Assembly (NCBI GenBank): GCA_012959695.1
Contig: DUCS01000004.1
Coordinates: 1-44,393 of the forward strand
Direction: 5' to 3'
Source of the DNA: Cycloclasticus sp.
GTDB lineage: Bacteria > Pseudomonadota > Gammaproteobacteria > Methylococcales > Cycloclasticaceae
DNA length: 44,393 nucleotides
Positions within the stretch are counted from its first letter, which is position 1, and every line of letters begins with the position of its first letter. The translations under genes and the position numbers were made by a program. The notes beneath the pieces are model-generated. The model was not told where the DNA came from and did no database searches. It saw only the letters and a list, made by a program, of their open reading frames with translations. This document shows, one piece after another, positions 42,790 through 44,393 of the stretch.

Positions 42790-43848
42790 ATGATCTTAAG
42801 AAACGATGTAGAGAAAAGAAAAACTTGGTTACTGGTTCTAATTTTCTTTTTGTGCTTGATGGTGTCCCAGCAGGCTGTAGCTGTGAAGTTAGAGTTATTT
42901 GGAACAGTTAGTGCGCAGTTAGAGTCGGTGTCACCTGACACACAAACAGATCAGGATTATTATGGTTTTAGAAGCGCATATACACGTCTTGCACTCAGGC
43001 CATCACACGAATTTGATAATGGACTAACGTTGTCTGCACTTTTGGAGCTACCTTTTGATATAGCTAACGGAAAAGTGCAACAAAGCTGGGATCAGGATCA
43101 GGATATCTTTGACTCAAGAGAGCGACTGGCAAAAATACAAATTGATTCGCCAAAGTATGGTTCTGTCTGGGTTGGTAGAGACTTTGAGCCATACTATAAC
43201 GAGATATCTTCTGTAGTTGTTCGCTTTAGTTCTTACTACACAGCTTTTGCCACCTTTTCAGCCGTTCGCGTTGATCAGGCGATTGCCTATTCAAGCCCTA
43301 ACCTGAATGGGTTTAAAATAAACTTAATGTATTCACATGATAATGGTAATCAAGAAGCTAACGGAGGATATGATAATCGTCAGCAGGCAACGCTCTCATA
43401 CACTTCTGATGATAGCAAATTCGGATTTGGTGTAACTGATCTTGGGGGCGAAAATGATAGTCAGATTTATGGAATTTCATATTCTAAACAGCTGGGTAAT
43501 TTTTATTTTGCTACAAAATATGAAATTTATAACAGCGACATAAAAAGCGAAAGAACATTTGGTCATGATGGTGCGCAGACTAAAAATATCTATGCTGAGT
43601 ATACAAAAGGGCTTCACACCTTTAAGACGCATATTGCTAAGGTTGACAATTTTGGAGAGCATTCATTCCACATTGGATATGAGTACCAACTAAATGAAAG
43701 CACAAAAATCTATACGGAATTTTATAAAGAGCAGACCGGTGCAGCCATATCAACAAAAAGCGGTGGTTATAGAGACACCTACTGGGCTGATGGAGGAAGC
43801 GCCCTTCTTATAGGTTTTAGTTACGCTTTTTCAAAAGCATTATATTAA
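42790..43848 (+). CDS. Outer-membrane porin (general porin-like)
   Basis: This 352-residue protein starts with a signal peptide (basic 'RNDVEKRK', then a hydrophobic core, likely cleavage after 'QQAVA'). It continues as alternating beta strands typical of gram-negative porins. Recognisable pieces are 'KLELFGTVSAQLE', 'SPKYGSVWVGRDFEPYY' (loop before the constriction) and 'QAIAYSSPNLNGFKINLMY'. The C-terminus ends in Tyr rather than the commoner Phe. The SD is weak. It lies opposite in strand to yifB and ubiK and is bracketed by the 23-bp repeats, suggesting acquisition. Substrate is unknown. Confidence 0.85.
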   Translation: MILRNDVEKRKTWLLVLIFFLCLMVSQQAVAVKLELFGTVSAQLESVSPDTQTDQDYYGFRSAYTRLALRPSHEFDNGLTLSALLELPFDIANGKVQQSWDQDQDIFDSRERLAKIQIDSPKYGSVWVGRDFEPYYNEISSVVVRFSSYYTAFATFSAVRVDQAIAYSSPNLNGFKINLMYSHDNGNQEANGGYDNRQQATLSYTSDDSKFGFGVTDLGGENDSQIYGISYSKQLGNFYFATKYEIYNSDIKSERTFGHDGAQTKNIYAEYTKGLHTFKTHIAKVDNFGEHSFHIGYEYQLNESTKIYTEFYKEQTGAAISTKSGGYRDTYWADGGSALLIGFSYAFSKALY

Positions 43849-43872
43849 CGGATAGGATTAGTCTTTATTATT

Positions 43873-43895
43873 GCAAGTAACATGGAATCCTTTCC
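43873..43895. repeat. Direct repeat, right copy (relic of a yifB start region)
   Basis: This is the second copy of the repeat at 42567-42589. Read on the - strand it is an SD plus ATG followed by a degenerate match to the first yifB codons ('MLLAII' against yifB 'MSLATI'). It lies 30 bp beyond the ubiK stop, just where yifB would start in an uninterrupted ubiK-yifB operon. Confidence 0.8.
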
Positions 43896-43925
43896 TTGTT
43901 TATTGGCTTAAAAGCAGGGTGTTGC

Positions 43926-44171
43926 TTATTTCTGGTTTGCTGTGAGTTCTGCAATGATTTTTTCGAGCGAGTCGAGCTTTTCGCGCGTCCTAGCAAGAAC
44001 AGCATTTTGCGTATCGAACTCTTCACGCGTAACTAAGTCGAGTTTTACAAACTGCTGCTGTAAAACGCTCTTAAAGTTTTTTTCAATTTCATCTTTAACG
44101 CTGCCAAGCCCTTCAGGTAGTTGGCTGGTTAAGGATTTTGCCAATTGCTCAATATTTGATAAATCTATCAT
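43926..44171 (-). CDS. ubiK: Ubiquinone biosynthesis accessory factor UbiK
   Basis: UbiK (formerly YqiC, BMFP domain) is a small coiled-coil protein that helps the aerobic ubiquinone-synthesis complex, together with UbiJ. The 81 residues match the family. It begins 'MIDLSNIEQLAKSL' and has the conserved 'VTREEFDTQNAVLARTREKL' followed by a leucine-rich C-terminal coiled coil. It is encoded on the same strand as yifB, its usual neighbour, but is now separated from it by the porin. Confidence 0.92.
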   Translation of the reverse strand: MIDLSNIEQLAKSLTSQLPEGLGSVKDEIEKNFKSVLQQQFVKLDLVTREEFDTQNAVLARTREKLDSLEKIIAELTANQK

Positions 44172-44232
44172 AGTAATAATAGTTTAAACGATTCCGTTAT
44201 TTTTTAAAGGAAAGTATGTAAAAAGGCATTTT

Positions 44233-44247
44233 GCACAAGTTTGGTGC
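44233..44247. promoter_or_regulatory. NtrC-type binding site, distal
   Basis: GCAC-N7-GTGC is a perfect match to the core of the NtrC consensus and a symmetric palindrome. Its centre is 31 bp, about three helical turns, from the centre of the second site at 44264-44278. Its position about 125 bp before the gene start at 44372 suits an enhancer. Confidence 0.7.
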
Positions 44248-44263
44248 GATAAATCGTTGGTTT

Positions 44264-44278
44264 GCATTGACTCGGTGC
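44264..44278. promoter_or_regulatory. NtrC-type binding site, proximal
   Basis: GCAT-N7-GTGC differs from the NtrC core by one base. Paired with the perfect site upstream on the same helix face, it forms a typical two-site enhancer. I did not find a convincing sigma-54 GG-N10-GC promoter between here and the start codon at 44372. Confidence 0.6.
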
Positions 44279-44371
44279 AATATTTTGTTGTAAAAATGTA
44301 AAATCAAGGTATTCTTTCCCCACACAAAACTTTTAACCATTTGTGCTTTAAATTATAAATAGGAGTAAGAA

Positions 44372-44393
44372 ATGAAATTATTACAAACAACTG
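44372..44393 (+). CDS. Start of an unidentified gene, cut by the window edge
   Basis: Only seven codons are visible ('MKLLQTT'), with a good SD AGGAG (44361-44365) 6 nt before the ATG. The Lys followed by hydrophobic residues could open a signal peptide. In several gammaproteobacteria the region beyond ubiK holds a TorF-type porin, glnK (P-II) and amtB. With the two NtrC-type sites upstream, a nitrogen-regulated gene of that group is likely, but the sequence here cannot decide which. Confidence 0.6.

Noticed and set aside
44306-44328. Possible sigma-54 promoter between the NtrC-type sites and the last gene
   Set aside because: The best stretch has GG followed ten bases later by CC, not GC; too weak to call.

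Overview
This window is the chromosomal transcription/translation core of a gammaproteobacterium, followed by about 14 kb of ordinary metabolic and accessory genes. The Gram-negative assignment rests on an outer-membrane porin, UbiK, CysB, type-1 GshA, Rep, YifB and Proteobacterial-type RpoB/RpoC. The DNA is AT-leaning. A marine Piscirickettsiaceae-like relative (Cycloclasticus/Methylophaga type) is my low-confidence guess.

Region 1 (1-29735, all + strand): tRNA-Trp, secE, nusG, an L1-type leader, rplK-rplA, an L10-type leader, rplJ-rplL, an attenuator-like hairpin, rpoB-rpoC and a strong terminator. A near-consensus sigma-70 promoter then starts rpsL-rpsG-fusA-tuf. This runs with gaps of only a few bases into the full S10, spc and alpha gene order (rpsJ to rplQ), ending at a symmetric terminator at 29709-29735. 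Together these encode RNA polymerase (RpoA, B, C), elongation factors G and Tu, NusG, the SecY/SecE translocon core and about 30 ribosomal proteins.

Region 2 (29824-34508): a sulfur and redox neighbourhood. It holds a 7Fe ferredoxin (fdxA), a TauE/SafE-type anion exporter, CysB, an iron-sulfur (APS-type) CysH and GshA. The tauE/cysB intergenic region carries two perfect-armed palindromes placed on a consensus-like promoter.

Region 3 (34556-38294): a secreted thermonuclease-like protein, then a damaged zone. A PAS-GGDEF-EAL gene is frameshifted and has lost its 5' end at a 707-bp IS1595-family element. The other side of the element carries only the C-terminal half of a GT9/TPR-type glycosyltransferase. 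There is no target duplication, which fits a deletion or recombination scar.

Region 4 (38296-44393): tRNA-Arg(CCG), a membrane-anchored cytochrome c5-like protein, rep helicase, yifB, a porin apparently inserted between yifB and ubiK with a duplicated yifB start region, ubiK, and the first seven codons of a gene preceded by two NtrC-type sites.

No stretch over 300 bp lacks a gene. I saw no CRISPR array, phage, toxin-antitoxin or defence system, and no convincing wholly new system. The best leads are the IS scar, the porin insertion, the CysB-region operators and the NtrC enhancer pair.
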